From the NCBI GenBank assembly GCA_031432545.1, contig JAVKGX010000007.1, positions 21,885 through 85,884 on the forward strand: DNA of 64,000 bases, written 5' to 3'. The stretch is from Armatimonadota bacterium. Lineage in GTDB: Bacteria; Sysuimicrobiota; Sysuimicrobiia; Sysuimicrobiales; Sysuimicrobiaceae. The notes beneath the pieces are model-generated. The model worked only from the letters and a program-made list of their open reading frames with translations, ran no database searches and was not told the origin of the DNA. Below, in pieces: positions 43,951 to 53,375 of the stretch. The position numbers were made by a program, and so were the translations under genes. Position 1 is the first letter of the stretch, and each line of letters opens with the position of its first letter.

Positions 43951-44922
43951 TCACGCCCCCGTCGCGGCGGTTCCCTCCGACTTGGCGAGGAACGCCGCAG
44001 CCGTTTCGGCGAGCGACGCCGGGTCTTCCACGTGCAGCGTCCGAAGCCCTGCTGCGGTCCGCTTGATGAGACCCGACAGCACCGTGCCGGGCCCCAGCTC
44101 GACGAAGGCACCGACTCCGTCGGCGACCATGCGTTCGACCGACTGCACCCAGCGTACCGGTCGGGCTACCTGCTCGATCAGGGCGGCGCGAATCTCTCCG
44201 GCCCGCTGCACGGGGGCGGCGGTGATGTTGGCGACGACGGGAATGCGGGCATCGACGATGGGAACTGTCTCGAGCAGCGCGGCCAGCCGCTCGGCGGCCG
44301 GGCGCATCAACCGCGTGTGGAAGGGTGCAGAGACGGCCAGCAGCACGGCGCGGCGGGCGCCGGCTTGCTTGGCCAGCGCGATGGCACGCTCCACCGCTGC
44401 CCGGTCGCCTCCGATCACCGTCTGGCCGGGCGCGTTGTAGTTGGCGGGCTCGCACACGCCCGCCTCTTCGACTTCGCGGCAGAGTGCCTCCACGCGCTGC
44501 GCGTCCAGGCCCAGGATTGCGGCCATCGCGACATCACGGCCGGCCGTTGCCTCCTGCATGAACAGCCCCCGCTGGCGAACCACCCGGACCGCGTCCTCAA
44601 ACTCCAAGGCGCCGGCGCAGACCAACGCCGAGTATTCCCCCAGGCTCAGCCCGGCGGCAACCCGGGGAGGGGGTATCCGCCCTTCTGCAGCCGCAAGGCA
44701 CGCCAGGCTGGTAACCAAAATCGCCGGCTGAGTGTTGGCTGTCTGCTGGAGCAGCGCCTCGGGGCCAAAGCGACACAGATCGAGAAGGTCCTGACCGAGC
44801 ACACGCGATGCTCGTTCGAACAGATCCGCCGCACCGGGGTGCGCCTGGGCGATCTTTACGCCCATGCCCACGTACTGGGCACCCTGCCCGGGAAAGACGT
44901 AGGCGATGGCGGCGTTTGTCAT
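43951..44922 (-). CDS. fabD: Malonyl-CoA:ACP transacylase
   Basis: Transfers malonyl from CoA to ACP; 323 residues. FPGQGAQYVGMG at the start, the nucleophile elbow GLSLGEYSALVCAG with Ser near 90 (the usual GHS His is replaced by Leu: GLS), and the catalytic His in SAPFHTRLM. ATG 44922 overlaps the fabH stop (ATGA). The Leu before Ser is an uncommon but neutral-looking change. Confidence 0.95.
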   Translation of the reverse strand: MTNAAIAYVFPGQGAQYVGMGVKIAQAHPGAADLFERASRVLGQDLLDLCRFGPEALLQQTANTQPAILVTSLACLAAAEGRIPPPRVAAGLSLGEYSALVCAGALEFEDAVRVVRQRGLFMQEATAGRDVAMAAILGLDAQRVEALCREVEEAGVCEPANYNAPGQTVIGGDRAAVERAIALAKQAGARRAVLLAVSAPFHTRLMRPAAERLAALLETVPIVDARIPVVANITAAPVQRAGEIRAALIEQVARPVRWVQSVERMVADGVGAFVELGPGTVLSGLIKRTAAGLRTLHVEDPASLAETAAAFLAKSEGTAATGA

Positions 44923-45905
44923 CCCCACCGGAGCGCGCACGACGCCCACGTCAGCCCGCCGCCGAACGCGACGAGCACGAGCAGGTCGCCCGGCCGGACG
45001 CGGCCTTCCTCAACCGCCTCGTACAGGGCGACGGGAACCGACGCGGACGAGGTATTCCCGTACTTGTGGACGTTGACGTAGAACTTCTCCATCGGCTGCC
45101 GCAGCCGTTCGGCCGCGGCCTGGATGATGCGAACGTTGGCCTGATGGGGGATGAACAGATCCACCTCGTCCACCGAGACCCCGGCGCGCGAGGCCGCTTC
45201 CTCGATCGCCTTTGGGATGATGCGGCTGGCGAACTTGAACACTTCTCGGCCGTTCATGGAGATGTAGTGCTGCCCCCGCTCCACGGTGTCGAACGATGCC
45301 GGCAGGCGGCTGCCCCCAGCGGGTTGCGAGATCAAGGGTGCGCCGCTGCCGTCCGCGCCCAGCCAGAACGACAAGATCCCGTGCGAGCCACCGGAGGGGA
45401 CCATCACCGCCGCCCCCGCGCTGTCCCCGAACAGGACGCACGTGCTGCGGTCCTTCCAGTTCGTGATCCGGGATAGCGTCTCCGCACCCACGACGAGGAT
45501 CTTGCGTGCCAGCCCGGACACCAGATGGGCGTGGGCGACCGCCATCGCGTACACGAAGCTGCTGCAGGCTGCAGAGACGTCCATCGCCCCCGCGTGGCGG
45601 GCACCGAGTCGATCCTGTACGATGCATGACGTCGCAGGGAACATCGTGTCCGGGGTGGCCGTACCGACTAGGATCAGATCCAGCTCGGTCGGATCGACCG
45701 ACGCGGCCTCAAGCGCCTCGTGGGCCGCCTTTATCGCCAGATCGGACGTAGCCTCCCATTCGGCGGCCACTCGGCGCTCCTTGATGCCCGTGCGGACCGT
45801 GATCCACTCGTCGGTGGTGTCGACCAAGCGCTCGAGGTCGGAATTCGTGACGACCTTGTCGGGCACGTAACGCCCGAGCCCGACGATGCGCGAAGTGGGG
45901 TACAC
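44919..45905 (-). CDS. fabH: 3-oxoacyl-ACP synthase III
   Basis: Initiates fatty-acid synthesis from acetyl- or branched acyl-CoA and malonyl-ACP. 328 residues; catalytic Cys114 in VSAACSSFVYAM, His in FIPHQANVRII and Asn in YGNTSSASVP. GTG 45905 has GGGAGG seven bases upstream; an apparent longer frame runs into plsX as shadow. Length and motif spacing are typical. Lies 41 bases after plsX. Confidence 0.96.
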   Translation of the reverse strand: MYPTSRIVGLGRYVPDKVVTNSDLERLVDTTDEWITVRTGIKERRVAAEWEATSDLAIKAAHEALEAASVDPTELDLILVGTATPDTMFPATSCIVQDRLGARHAGAMDVSAACSSFVYAMAVAHAHLVSGLARKILVVGAETLSRITNWKDRSTCVLFGDSAGAAVMVPSGGSHGILSFWLGADGSGAPLISQPAGGSRLPASFDTVERGQHYISMNGREVFKFASRIIPKAIEEAASRAGVSVDEVDLFIPHQANVRIIQAAAERLRQPMEKFYVNVHKYGNTSSASVPVALYEAVEEGRVRPGDLLVLVAFGGGLTWASCALRWG

Positions 45906-45946
45906 CGGTCCGCCTCCCGTTGTCGTTCCGACCTCTTGCCTTGTCG

Positions 45947-46975
45947 TCAGGTCGAAGTCAGCGCGTCGGCCGAGCTGGCCGCGGCACTCAGCCGGCGCAT
46001 CTCCTCGTGGATGGTGTCGACGATCCGCTGCCGGACGCTGTCCTGGGCCACACAGACGGCGTTGTACACCGCCCGTGCGTCGGAGGACCCGTGGCCGATG
46101 ACGCACACGCCCCGCACCCCGAGCAGTGGAGCGCCTCCATACTCGATGTAGTCGACCCGTCGCTGGAAGGCCCGCAGACGCGGGCGCAACAGCCAGGCGG
46201 CGAGCTTGGCCCGCGTCGAGCGACGCACCTCTTCGCGGATGATCCGGAAGAGGGCCAGCGCCATCCCCTCTCCCAGCTTGAGCAGGACGTTGCCCACGAA
46301 TCCGTCGCACACGAGTACGTCGGCCTTCCCGAAGAACACGTCTCTGCCCTCGACGTGCCCGATGTAGTTCAGATCCGTCGCGCGCAGCAACTCCCCCGCC
46401 CGCAGCACCAGGTCGTTGCCCTTGGTTGCCTCCTCGCCGTTGCTGAGCAGCCCCAGACGGGGGGAGGGAATTCCCAGGACACGCTCCGCGTACACGCTCG
46501 CCATCAGCGCGAACTGCAGCAGGTGCCTCGGCTTGCAGTCCACGTTCGCCCCGACGTCGATCAGCACCATGCGCCCCGTCAGGTTGGGAAGCACCGCGGC
46601 AATCGCCGGTCGATCGACCCCCTCGATGCGCCCCAGGGTGAACAAGGCCGCGGCCATTGCCGCCCCGGTGTTGCCGGCGCTGAAGAACGCATCGGCCTGA
46701 CCGCTCCGCACCAGTTCCAGAGCGCGTGTGATCGAGTTGTCGGGTTTGCGGCGCAGGGCGGTCGTGGGAGACTCGTGCATCTCGATCACCTGCGCGGCGT
46801 GCACGACGCGCACGCGAGGATCGGGGAACCGGTGGTAGGCCAGCTCCGCCCGTATGCGCTCGTCAGGACCCACCAGTACGACTTCGACTGCCAGATCGCG
46901 CGCGGCCCTCACCGCCCCGGCCACGATCTCGGCTGGCGCGTGGTCGCCACCCATGGCGTCGATCGCGATCCGCAT
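45947..46975 (-). CDS. plsX: Phosphate acyltransferase PlsX
   Basis: Makes acyl phosphate from acyl-ACP for the first step of phospholipid synthesis in bacteria with PlsY. 342 residues, starting MRIAIDAMGGDHAPAEIVAG; further conserved parts are FFSAGNTGAAMAAAL, LIDVGANVDCKP and GFVGNVLLKLGEGMA. The gene connects rpmF with the fab genes, a widely conserved arrangement. Confidence 0.97.
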   Translation of the reverse strand: MRIAIDAMGGDHAPAEIVAGAVRAARDLAVEVVLVGPDERIRAELAYHRFPDPRVRVVHAAQVIEMHESPTTALRRKPDNSITRALELVRSGQADAFFSAGNTGAAMAAALFTLGRIEGVDRPAIAAVLPNLTGRMVLIDVGANVDCKPRHLLQFALMASVYAERVLGIPSPRLGLLSNGEEATKGNDLVLRAGELLRATDLNYIGHVEGRDVFFGKADVLVCDGFVGNVLLKLGEGMALALFRIIREEVRRSTRAKLAAWLLRPRLRAFQRRVDYIEYGGAPLLGVRGVCVIGHGSSDARAVYNAVCVAQDSVRQRIVDTIHEEMRRLSAAASSADALTST

Positions 46976-47010
46976 CGAGTCCTCTTTCGGTCGACCGTCC
47001 GTCGGTCCGA

Positions 47011-47220
47011 TCAGGTCGAAGCGCGGCGGTGCCTGGGCTGCTTGTCGTTACCCACCGGGACGACCTGACGGCCGTCGTACGTGCCGCACGACGGACAGAC
47101 CCGGTGGGGTTGCTTCGGGGTCTTGCACCTCGGGCATGGTGCCAGCGTCGGTGCCACCGCGGCGAACCGCGCCCGGCGCCGCGCCACGCGGCTGTGGGAG
47201 TGGCGTCGCGAACGACTCAT
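47011..47220 (-). CDS. rpmF: 50S ribosomal protein L32
   Basis: 69-residue basic protein of the zinc-ribbon type: SRSRRHSHSRVARRRARF, then CPRC ... CPSC with 11 residues between the pairs. ATG 47220 overlaps the DUF177 stop (ATGA). The N-terminus keeps the SR-rich form but lacks the common VPKRK start; the C-terminus is a little longer and basic. Confidence 0.93.
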   Translation of the reverse strand: MSRSRRHSHSRVARRRARFAAVAPTLAPCPRCKTPKQPHRVCPSCGTYDGRQVVPVGNDKQPRHRRAST

Positions 47221-47780
47221 CCAGGCCTCCGTGGAGCCGTGGCCATCGGCCCTCCGGGCGAAGGGGCCTTCGTGCCACGGGAGATGCTTTCCAGAGCTCG
47301 CCAGCGGGCATCGGCCAGCTCGGTCCTGCAGCCGCAACCGGTGACGTTGCGATCGGCGCCGCAGACCGGGCACAGCCCCGCACAGTCGGCGCGGCACAGC
47401 GGCGCATAGGGCACCGCGAGCACCAGATGCTGACGCACCAACTCCGTCACGTCGACCTCGGCATACGGCGCGGGCATGACGAGCAAACCGCCGTCGGTCC
47501 ACACGGCATCGCCCTGAGGCAGTCCCGGATCGAAGATTTCCTCGACCGTTGCGTCGATGGCCCCCGTAAACGTCCGCAGGCACCGCGAACACACCAGTTC
47601 GGCTTCGGCCCTCGCCCGGCCCGTCACGTACACCCGCCGGCCGACCCCGCGCAGTTCCACGTGCCCTTCTACCACCGCGCCGAAGGCGATGTCGGGCACG
47701 CCGGACGGAATCGCCGTCCGTATCGTCCGATGCACCACGGCGCCCGGGGCCGCAAAGACGTCCGAGAACGCAACTCGCAT
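47217..47780 (-). CDS. DUF177/YceD family protein
   Basis: 187 residues. YceD proteins sit beside rpmF in most bacteria and are linked to 23S rRNA or ribosome maturation. Cysteine pairs CSRCLRTFTG and CRADCAGLCPVCGADRN with a distal CGC suggest metal binding, the family pattern. ATG 47780 has AGGA a short distance upstream; ATG 47810 is in frame but lacks a ribosome-binding site. Confidence 0.88.
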   Translation of the reverse strand: MRVAFSDVFAAPGAVVHRTIRTAIPSGVPDIAFGAVVEGHVELRGVGRRVYVTGRARAEAELVCSRCLRTFTGAIDATVEEIFDPGLPQGDAVWTDGGLLVMPAPYAEVDVTELVRQHLVLAVPYAPLCRADCAGLCPVCGADRNVTGCGCRTELADARWRALESISRGTKAPSPGGPMATAPRRPG

Positions 47781-47891
47781 GACTTCCTGTCCGCCAACTT
47801 CGAAGATCATAGGTTTCGTCCGGCCCCCTGTCAAGGACGCAAACTCAGACGGGAAGCGGTTTTCAGGCTCCGGCACCGCGCGTGTGCGCGG

Positions 47892-48347
47892 TCAGCGATG
47901 CTGACGCTCGTCCAGCAGCTGCTTGCCCTTGCGGATGCTCATCAGAATCCGCAGCACGCCCTGCTCGAGGTCGTCGAGTACCTGACGGGCGTAGTCCTCC
48001 GCCCCGCGCTGCGTATCGTCCGCGCTCGCCCGCGCGCGTTCCAGGATCTCGTCCGCCTTGCGTTGCGCCTGCTGCACCACCTCGTGTTCTTCGGCCAGCC
48101 GCGCGCTGTGCTCCTGTGCGCGGACGACGATCGTGCGGGCCTCCTCCTGAGCCCGGTGCAGCAGTTGTTCCGCGGCAACCCGGAGCCGGTGGGCCTCGCT
48201 CATCTCGTGCGGGAGGCGTGCCCGGATCATCCTCAGCAGCGCCACCGCCTCTTTCTCGTCGACCATCCGTTTGTCCGTCAGCGGGACGGCGCCCCCACGC
48301 GTGATGAGGGTTTCCAGACGATCGAGCAACTCCAGAACGCTCTCCAT
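47892..48347 (-). CDS. Coiled-coil protein of the coaD-rpmF neighbourhood
   Basis: 151 residues, almost entirely charged helix: MESVLELLDRLETLI at the start, then from about 60 a long coiled coil (HRLRVAAEQLLHRAQEEARTI ... QQAQRKADEILERARAS) and a basic end. Homologues in clostridia-like genomes are often misnamed ATPase or ATP-synthase b-like because of the coiled coil. It has no nucleotide-binding motif. It starts one base after the coaD stop and so is in the same unit. A DivIVA-like or scaffolding role is conceivable; function is unknown. Confidence 0.72.
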   Translation of the reverse strand: MESVLELLDRLETLITRGGAVPLTDKRMVDEKEAVALLRMIRARLPHEMSEAHRLRVAAEQLLHRAQEEARTIVVRAQEHSARLAEEHEVVQQAQRKADEILERARASADDTQRGAEDYARQVLDDLEQGVLRILMSIRKGKQLLDERQHR

Positions 48348-48348
48348 G

Positions 48349-48834
48349 TCAGCCGCCGTTGCGCAACCGATCCCGCAAGGATCGCTCCACCGCTTGTGGG
48401 ACCAGCCCGCGAACGCTGCCGCCCAGGGCCGCAACCTCCCGGATCAGCGTGGAGCTGAGGAACGCGTACTCCGGTCGCGTCGCCAAAAACACGGTCTCCA
48501 GATGCGGTGCCAGGTGGGCGTTGACCGCGGCCATCCGCATCTCGTATTCGAGATCGGCCGGGCCGCGCAGCCCCTTGACGATCACCGTCGCGCCGCAGCG
48601 CGCAGCGAATTCCACAGTCAGCCCGTCGAACGTCTCCACCCGCACCCGCGGCATGTGGCGCGTGGCCGCCCGGATCATGTCGGCGCGCTCCTCCAGCCCG
48701 AACAGCGGCCGCTTCTGGGCGTTTTCGGCGACGGCGACGATCAGATCAAACAGCCGGCAGGCGCGCTGGATGAGGTCCAGATGGCCGTTGTGGATGGGGT
48801 CGAAGGAACCGGGGTAGACCGCGGTCGTCAACAC
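48349..48834 (-). CDS. coaD: Phosphopantetheine adenylyltransferase
   Basis: Penultimate step of coenzyme A synthesis; 161 residues. Nucleotidyltransferase motif YPGSFDPIHNGHLDLIQRA at the start with the HxGH signature (HNGH), and RPEYAFLSSTLIREVAALG near 125. GTG 48834 overlaps the end of rsmD by the sequence TGAGTG. The rsmD-coaD pair is widely conserved. Confidence 0.97.
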   Translation of the reverse strand: MLTTAVYPGSFDPIHNGHLDLIQRACRLFDLIVAVAENAQKRPLFGLEERADMIRAATRHMPRVRVETFDGLTVEFAARCGATVIVKGLRGPADLEYEMRMAAVNAHLAPHLETVFLATRPEYAFLSSTLIREVAALGGSVRGLVPQAVERSLRDRLRNGG

Positions 48835-49398
48835 TCACCCCCGACCGTTGTCCTCGCGCACAAAGAAGAGGACGAGCGTCTCGCCGTATGCGCGCTCCCG
48901 CACACGGCGGAAGCCTCGGGGCGTGCGGATCGACTCCCCACGTCCCGCTTCCACCACGACCAACCCACCCGAGCCGACGATGCCGCTGTGCGAGAGCACG
49001 TCGAGCGCACGCTCCGCCCACCCGGCGCCGTAAGGGGGATCGCACAACACCACATCGAACGCCTCTCTCCGCTCGGCCAGCGTCCGGATCGCCCGCAGCG
49101 CGTCCGAGCGCCAGACCTCGCCGCGATCGGCGAACCCCGACGCCGCGAGGTTGTCTCGCAGCACACCGACCGCCCTGGGATCCCGCTCGACAAAGACCAC
49201 GCAATCGGCGCCCCGGCTGAGGGCCTCGATGCCGAGCGTGCCCGCCCCGGCGAAGAGATCGAGCACACGCGCGCCGACGACGCGGTCGCCCAGCGCGTTG
49301 AAGATGGCCTCCCGGACGCGGTCCTGGGTGGGCCGGACCGCCCCGCCCCTAGGCACCCGGAGCCGTCGTCCCTTCGCCTCGCCCGCCGAGATCCTCAA
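48835..49398 (-). CDS. rsmD: 16S rRNA m2G966 methyltransferase RsmD
   Basis: 187 residues. SAM motif LDLFAGAGTLGIEALSRGA near 46 and the catalytic VVLCDPPYGAGW near 117, with the N-terminal RISAGEAKGRRLRVP and RPTQDRVREAIFN stretches typical of RsmD. Methylates G966 (E. coli numbering) in the small ribosomal subunit. Located between recG and coaD. Confidence 0.96.
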   Translation of the reverse strand: MRISAGEAKGRRLRVPRGGAVRPTQDRVREAIFNALGDRVVGARVLDLFAGAGTLGIEALSRGADCVVFVERDPRAVGVLRDNLAASGFADRGEVWRSDALRAIRTLAERREAFDVVLCDPPYGAGWAERALDVLSHSGIVGSGGLVVVEAGRGESIRTPRGFRRVRERAYGETLVLFFVREDNGRG

Positions 49399-49421
49399 TG
49401 CGTACCTCGGGCGACTTCACC

Positions 49422-51509
49422 CTATCCTGCTGCCAGCAGCGAACGTGACTCGCCGTACCGCCGCAGCAGCACGTCTCGCAGCATTCGGTGCTGCGGCAGC
49501 GTCAGCGCCGCGTCCTGCTCGAGCGTCGCTGCGGCGACCCGCCGGGCCTCCTCGAGCAGGGTGACGTCACGGATCGGGTCGGCGATCCGCAGATCCGGCA
49601 TCCCATGCTGCCGCGTGCCGAAGAACTCACCCGGCCCCCGCAGCTCCAGGTCGACCTGGGCGAGGCGGAATCCATCGTTGGTCTGGACCATCGCCTCGAT
49701 GCGCCTCCGAGCCTCTTCGGTGGGCAACGCCGAGATTAGGATACAGTAGGAGCGCTCCGAACCGCGCCCGACACGGCCGCGCAGCTGGTGCAGCTGGGCG
49801 AGGCCGAAGCGGTCGGCGTCCTCGATGACCATCACCGTGGCGTTGGGGACGTCGATCCCCACCTCGATCACCGACGTGGCCACCAGGATCTGAATCCGCC
49901 TCGCGCGGAAGGCGTCCATGACCGCTTCCTTCTGCTGGACTGTCATGCGGCCGTGCAGAAGTCCCAGCGCCAGATCCGGGAAGACGTCGCGCTCTAGCCG
50001 CTCGTGCATCTCCGTCGCCGCCCGCGCCGCGAGCTTGTCCGACTCTTCCACCAGCGGGCACACGATGTATGCCTGGCGGCCGGCCGCGACCTCCTGGCGC
50101 AAGAACGCGTAGACGCGCTCGCGCTGCGACGGGAACCGGTGGTGGGTCCCGACGGGCTTGCGCCCCGGCGGCAGCTCGTCCAACACCGACACGTCCAGGT
50201 CGCCGTACAACGTCAGCGCCAGGGTGCGCGGGATCGGCGTCGCGGTCATCACCAAGACGTCCGGATCGTGCCCCTTTTCCCGCAGCGCCGCCCGCTGCAT
50301 GACTCCGAACTTGTGCTGCTCGTCCACGACGACCAGCGCCAGCCTGTCGAAGACGACGTCCTCCTGCAACAACGCGTGAGTGCCGACCACCAAATCGGCC
50401 TCTCCCGAGGCAATCTGCGCTAGGCGTCCATCTCGTTCGGCCCCGCGCAGTCCGCCGGACAGCAGGACCGTCTGGATGCCCAGAGGTTCCAGCATGCGTC
50501 GGAAGGTCAGGTAGTGCTGCTCTGCGAGGATCTCGGTGGGGGCCATGACCGCCGCCTGGTGTCCTCCTTGCACGCACAGGACCACTGCGGCCGCGGCCAC
50601 GACCGTCTTGCCGGATCCCACGTCGCCCTGGAGCAGACGGTTGACGGGGTGTGGCGAGTACATCTCGCGACGGATCTCCTCGATCACCCGAGATTGGGCT
50701 CCCGTCAGCGCGAACGGGAGGGATGCCACGAAGGCCTCCAGCAGGCTGCCGTCGGCACGGTAGCGGTGCGGCTTTCGGGAGGCGACGACACCTCGCCGCC
50801 GCAGGAGCAGCGCGAGCTGGAGTGCCAACAACTCGTCGAAAGCCAACCGGCGGCGGGCGCGTCCAGCCGACGCCGGATCATCCGGGAAGTGCACCGCGCC
50901 GATCGCTTCGGCCAGCGGCATGAGGTCGTGTGCAGACCGGATTTCCTCGGGCAGAGGATCTGGGACGTCGGCCGCGTAGCGCTCCACGGCACCGTGGACG
51001 ATCCGCCGGATGAGCCGGGTGGACAGCCCTTCGCTGGCCGGGTGCACGGGCACGATTCGACCGGTATGAAGGGCGTCTTCGTCGCGACCCAGCAGCTCGA
51101 CTTCAGGGTTCTCGATCTCGATCTGGCCGCGCCCGCGACGCACGCGCCCCCACAGCACGGCTTCGGTGCCCGGGGTGAGAGTCTTGTGGTAGTAGCGGCT
51201 GCCCCAGAACTTCGCGATCGCCAGTGCCGTGTTGTCCGTCACGTGGACCTCCGTGAGCGTCTTGCGGCCGCGCACGCGGTGCTGCACAACGCGCACGACC
51301 TTCACGTGGAACGTGCGGAACTCGCCGTGGGGGGCGGCGTGCAACGTGTCGAAGTTGCGGCGATCTTCGTAACGTCTGGGGAGGTGGTACAGGAGATCCT
51401 CGACCGTGCGGATCCCCAGGCGAGCTGCCAGCGCCTCAGCGAGCGAGGGGCCGACGCCCTTGAGGTACTGCACCGGCATGTTCGGATCGTACGCCGTGCG
51501 GGTCGACAT
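49422..51509 (-). CDS. recG: ATP-dependent DNA helicase RecG
   Basis: Remodels stalled replication forks and Holliday junctions. 695 residues: N-terminal wedge/OB domain (PVQYLKGVGPSLAEALAARLG ... ALAIAKFWGSRYYHKTL), Walker A LLQGDVGSGKTVVA near 290, DEQH box VVVDEQHKFGVMQR, motif III MTATPIPRTLAL, and the TRG region (GRVGRGSERSYCIL; GEFFGTRQHGMPDL). ATG 51509 has no Shine-Dalgarno; ATG 51479, 10 codons downstream, is preceded six bases earlier by TACGAT and could be a leaderless start. It heads the long - strand operon that runs to rnc. Confidence 0.95.
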   Translation of the reverse strand: MSTRTAYDPNMPVQYLKGVGPSLAEALAARLGIRTVEDLLYHLPRRYEDRRNFDTLHAAPHGEFRTFHVKVVRVVQHRVRGRKTLTEVHVTDNTALAIAKFWGSRYYHKTLTPGTEAVLWGRVRRGRGQIEIENPEVELLGRDEDALHTGRIVPVHPASEGLSTRLIRRIVHGAVERYAADVPDPLPEEIRSAHDLMPLAEAIGAVHFPDDPASAGRARRRLAFDELLALQLALLLRRRGVVASRKPHRYRADGSLLEAFVASLPFALTGAQSRVIEEIRREMYSPHPVNRLLQGDVGSGKTVVAAAAVVLCVQGGHQAAVMAPTEILAEQHYLTFRRMLEPLGIQTVLLSGGLRGAERDGRLAQIASGEADLVVGTHALLQEDVVFDRLALVVVDEQHKFGVMQRAALREKGHDPDVLVMTATPIPRTLALTLYGDLDVSVLDELPPGRKPVGTHHRFPSQRERVYAFLRQEVAAGRQAYIVCPLVEESDKLAARAATEMHERLERDVFPDLALGLLHGRMTVQQKEAVMDAFRARRIQILVATSVIEVGIDVPNATVMVIEDADRFGLAQLHQLRGRVGRGSERSYCILISALPTEEARRRIEAMVQTNDGFRLAQVDLELRGPGEFFGTRQHGMPDLRIADPIRDVTLLEEARRVAAATLEQDAALTLPQHRMLRDVLLRRYGESRSLLAAG

Positions 51510-51548
51510 CAATCGTTTGTTCGCCCTCTGCGGCCCATTTCCTGGCGT

Positions 51549-51577
51549 TTGCCGTCAGACCGGGGGCGTGCTAGAAT
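51549..51577 (+). promoter_or_regulatory. rpmB promoter
   Basis: TTGCCG at 51549-51554, 17-base spacer, extended -10 TGCTAGAAT ending at 51577. The start codon lies 33 bases later. It sits in the divergent gap with recG. Confidence 0.7.
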
Positions 51578-51610
51578 GCGGCGGATCGTCGGGTGGCAGG
51601 AGGTCCTTCC

Positions 51611-51802
51611 ATGGCCAGGCAGTGTGACGTCTGCGGCAAGCAGCCCACCAGCGGGCACAGCGTCTCCTTCAGCAACCGCCACACCAAGCGGCGGTTTGCC
51701 CCCAACCTGCAGCGGGTCCGTGCGGTGGTCGGCGGTGTCACCCGCCGGATCTACGCCTGCACCTCGTGCCTGAAAGCCGGAAAGGTCAAGCGCGCCGTCT
51801 GA
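51611..51802 (+). CDS. rpmB: 50S ribosomal protein L28
   Basis: 63-residue basic protein: [20 protein letters not shown] ... [17 protein letters not shown], with the C-x2-C ... C-x2-C zinc set kept. ATG 51611 has AGGAGGT at 51598-51604. Single-gene unit divergent from recG, as in Bacillus, and convergent with hslO 17 bases away. Confidence 0.96.
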   Translation: MARQCDVCGKQPTSGHSVSFSNRHTKRRFAPNLQRVRAVVGGVTRRIYACTSCLKAGKVKRAV

Positions 51803-51819
51803 GCCGCGCAACGAAACCG

Positions 51820-52713
51820 TCAGGATACCGGCCGCAGGCCTGGTCCCAAGCGCCCCAGCAGCTCCCGCAGCGCCTCCTCCCCAAGCAGGTAGACCTCTCC
51901 ACAGAACCTGCAGCGCACCTCGGCCCTCCCCTCCTGTGCGAGCAGGGACCGGATCTCCTCGCACCCCAGGCTCAACAGGACACCCTCGACGCGTTCGCGC
52001 GAGCAGGTACAGCGAAAGCGCACGGCGCGCTCTTCGACCATGTGCATGCCCAGGTCGCCCAGTCCCATGCGCGCCAGGTCCGCCGGACCCATCCCCTGGC
52101 GCACCAGATGGGTTACGGGCGGCAGGGTCCGGACGTGCGCTTCCAGATACGCCACCGCCTCCGGATCAGCCCCGGGCATGACCTGTACGATGAAGCCACC
52201 CGCCGCCCCGACTCGTCCGTCCCGCTCCACGAGCACGCCCAGCGACACAACAGACGGGATCTGCTCGGAACGCGCGAGGTAGTGCGCCAGATCCTCACCG
52301 ATCTCTCCGGAGACCAGCGGAGCGCTCCCGTGGTACGGATAGCGCAGTCCCAGATCCCGCGTCACGTGGATCGTGCCCCTGCCCACCGCCGCACCCACGT
52401 TGAGCTTGTGCCGCGATCGCGGAGGCAGATCGACTTCGGGGTTCTGCACGTACCCGCGGACATCGCCCGCAGCAGTACCGTCGGTCACGATGCCGCCCAG
52501 CGGTCCGTCGCCCAGCACGCGGATCGTGACCTTCTGCTCCCCCTTCAGCATGCCCGCCAGCAGCCCCGAAGCCGTCAGCGCCCGGCCCAGTGCGGCGGTT
52601 GCGGTGGGTGCGCTGCCCTGCCGCGACCGCGCCTCCTCCACGAGTCGGGTCGTCACCGACGCCACGACCCGCACCGCACGGTTGCCGGCCACGGCCCGCA
52701 CCAAGGTCTCCAT
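51820..52713 (-). CDS. hslO: Redox-regulated chaperone Hsp33
   Basis: 297-residue chaperone switched on by oxidation of its zinc-bound cysteines. The N-terminal part (METLVRAVAGNRAVRVVA ... LGRALTASGLLAGMLKGEQKVTI) and the Hsp33 GYVQNPEVDLPP stretch are clear. The C-terminal redox switch has C-x-C in FRCTCSRERV and C-x2-C in VRCRFCGEVY. ATG 52713 has GGAGG five bases upstream; ATG 52734, overlapping the thiN stop, is a possible alternative. It may be read through from the thiamin operon. Confidence 0.95.
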   Translation of the reverse strand: METLVRAVAGNRAVRVVASVTTRLVEEARSRQGSAPTATAALGRALTASGLLAGMLKGEQKVTIRVLGDGPLGGIVTDGTAAGDVRGYVQNPEVDLPPRSRHKLNVGAAVGRGTIHVTRDLGLRYPYHGSAPLVSGEIGEDLAHYLARSEQIPSVVSLGVLVERDGRVGAAGGFIVQVMPGADPEAVAYLEAHVRTLPPVTHLVRQGMGPADLARMGLGDLGMHMVEERAVRFRCTCSRERVEGVLLSLGCEEIRSLLAQEGRAEVRCRFCGEVYLLGEEALRELLGRLGPGLRPVS

Positions 52714-52730
52714 GTTCCCCTCCACGGCGT

Positions 52731-53375
52731 TCATCGTGCGCGTCCGCGCCGGATGCGAACGGCCAACAGCTCGCCGTCCCGAACCTCTACCGTCGGCTGG
52801 GCCGAGGTGACCTCGTTGCTCACACCCAGCGAGCTGCCCATCGTCAGAGCGCCGTCCACCAGAACGAACCGTAGTCCGCGCGTGGAGATTCCCGAACTGT
52901 GCCCCCGCAGCGAGAACAGCGACACCCAGTCGCCCGGTCGGGCATCGAGTACAGCCCCGCCCCGCACGAACTGCACGAGCGTACCGGCGGCCACCACCCG
53001 CAGATCGACCCCCCTGTCTGCCGCGTAGCGCGTGAGCAGCAGGTTCGCCAGCGCGTGGTCGATCCGGCCGCCCAGCCCGGCCAGCAGGAAGGCCCGCGAG
53101 TAGCCGCGATCGGCGACGACGTCCACCGCCAGCTCGGTGTCGGTCTTGTCCTTGTCGGCGGGGTATCGGATCCGCTCGATCCGTGTGCCGTCGAGGCGGT
53201 CGAGCAAGGACCGGTCGAGCGAGTCCCAGTCCCCCACGAGCACGTGAGGAGTCCAGCCCGCCCGCAGCACGCGTGCCAGACCGCCGTCGGCGCACACGAG
53301 CAGTCCTGCAGCCCCGTAACGACGAGGCACAGGGCCTCGCCCCCCGGCGACGATGACGGCGAACGGGTCGCTCAC
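52731..53375 (-). CDS. thiN: Thiamine pyrophosphokinase
   Basis: Transfers pyrophosphate from ATP to imported thiamin to make TPP. 214 residues with ICADGG-like LLVCADGGLARVL, the DWDSLD motif (VGDWDSLDRSLLD), the acidic YPADKDKTDTELAVD motif and the GLGGRIDHALANLLLL-like segment. GTG 53375 overlaps the thiT stop (GTGA). Last gene of the riboswitch-led operon; partnered with the ThiT importer. Confidence 0.94.
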   Translation of the reverse strand: MSDPFAVIVAGGRGPVPRRYGAAGLLVCADGGLARVLRAGWTPHVLVGDWDSLDRSLLDRLDGTRIERIRYPADKDKTDTELAVDVVADRGYSRAFLLAGLGGRIDHALANLLLTRYAADRGVDLRVVAAGTLVQFVRGGAVLDARPGDWVSLFSLRGHSSGISTRGLRFVLVDGALTMGSSLGVSNEVTSAQPTVEVRDGELLAVRIRRGRAR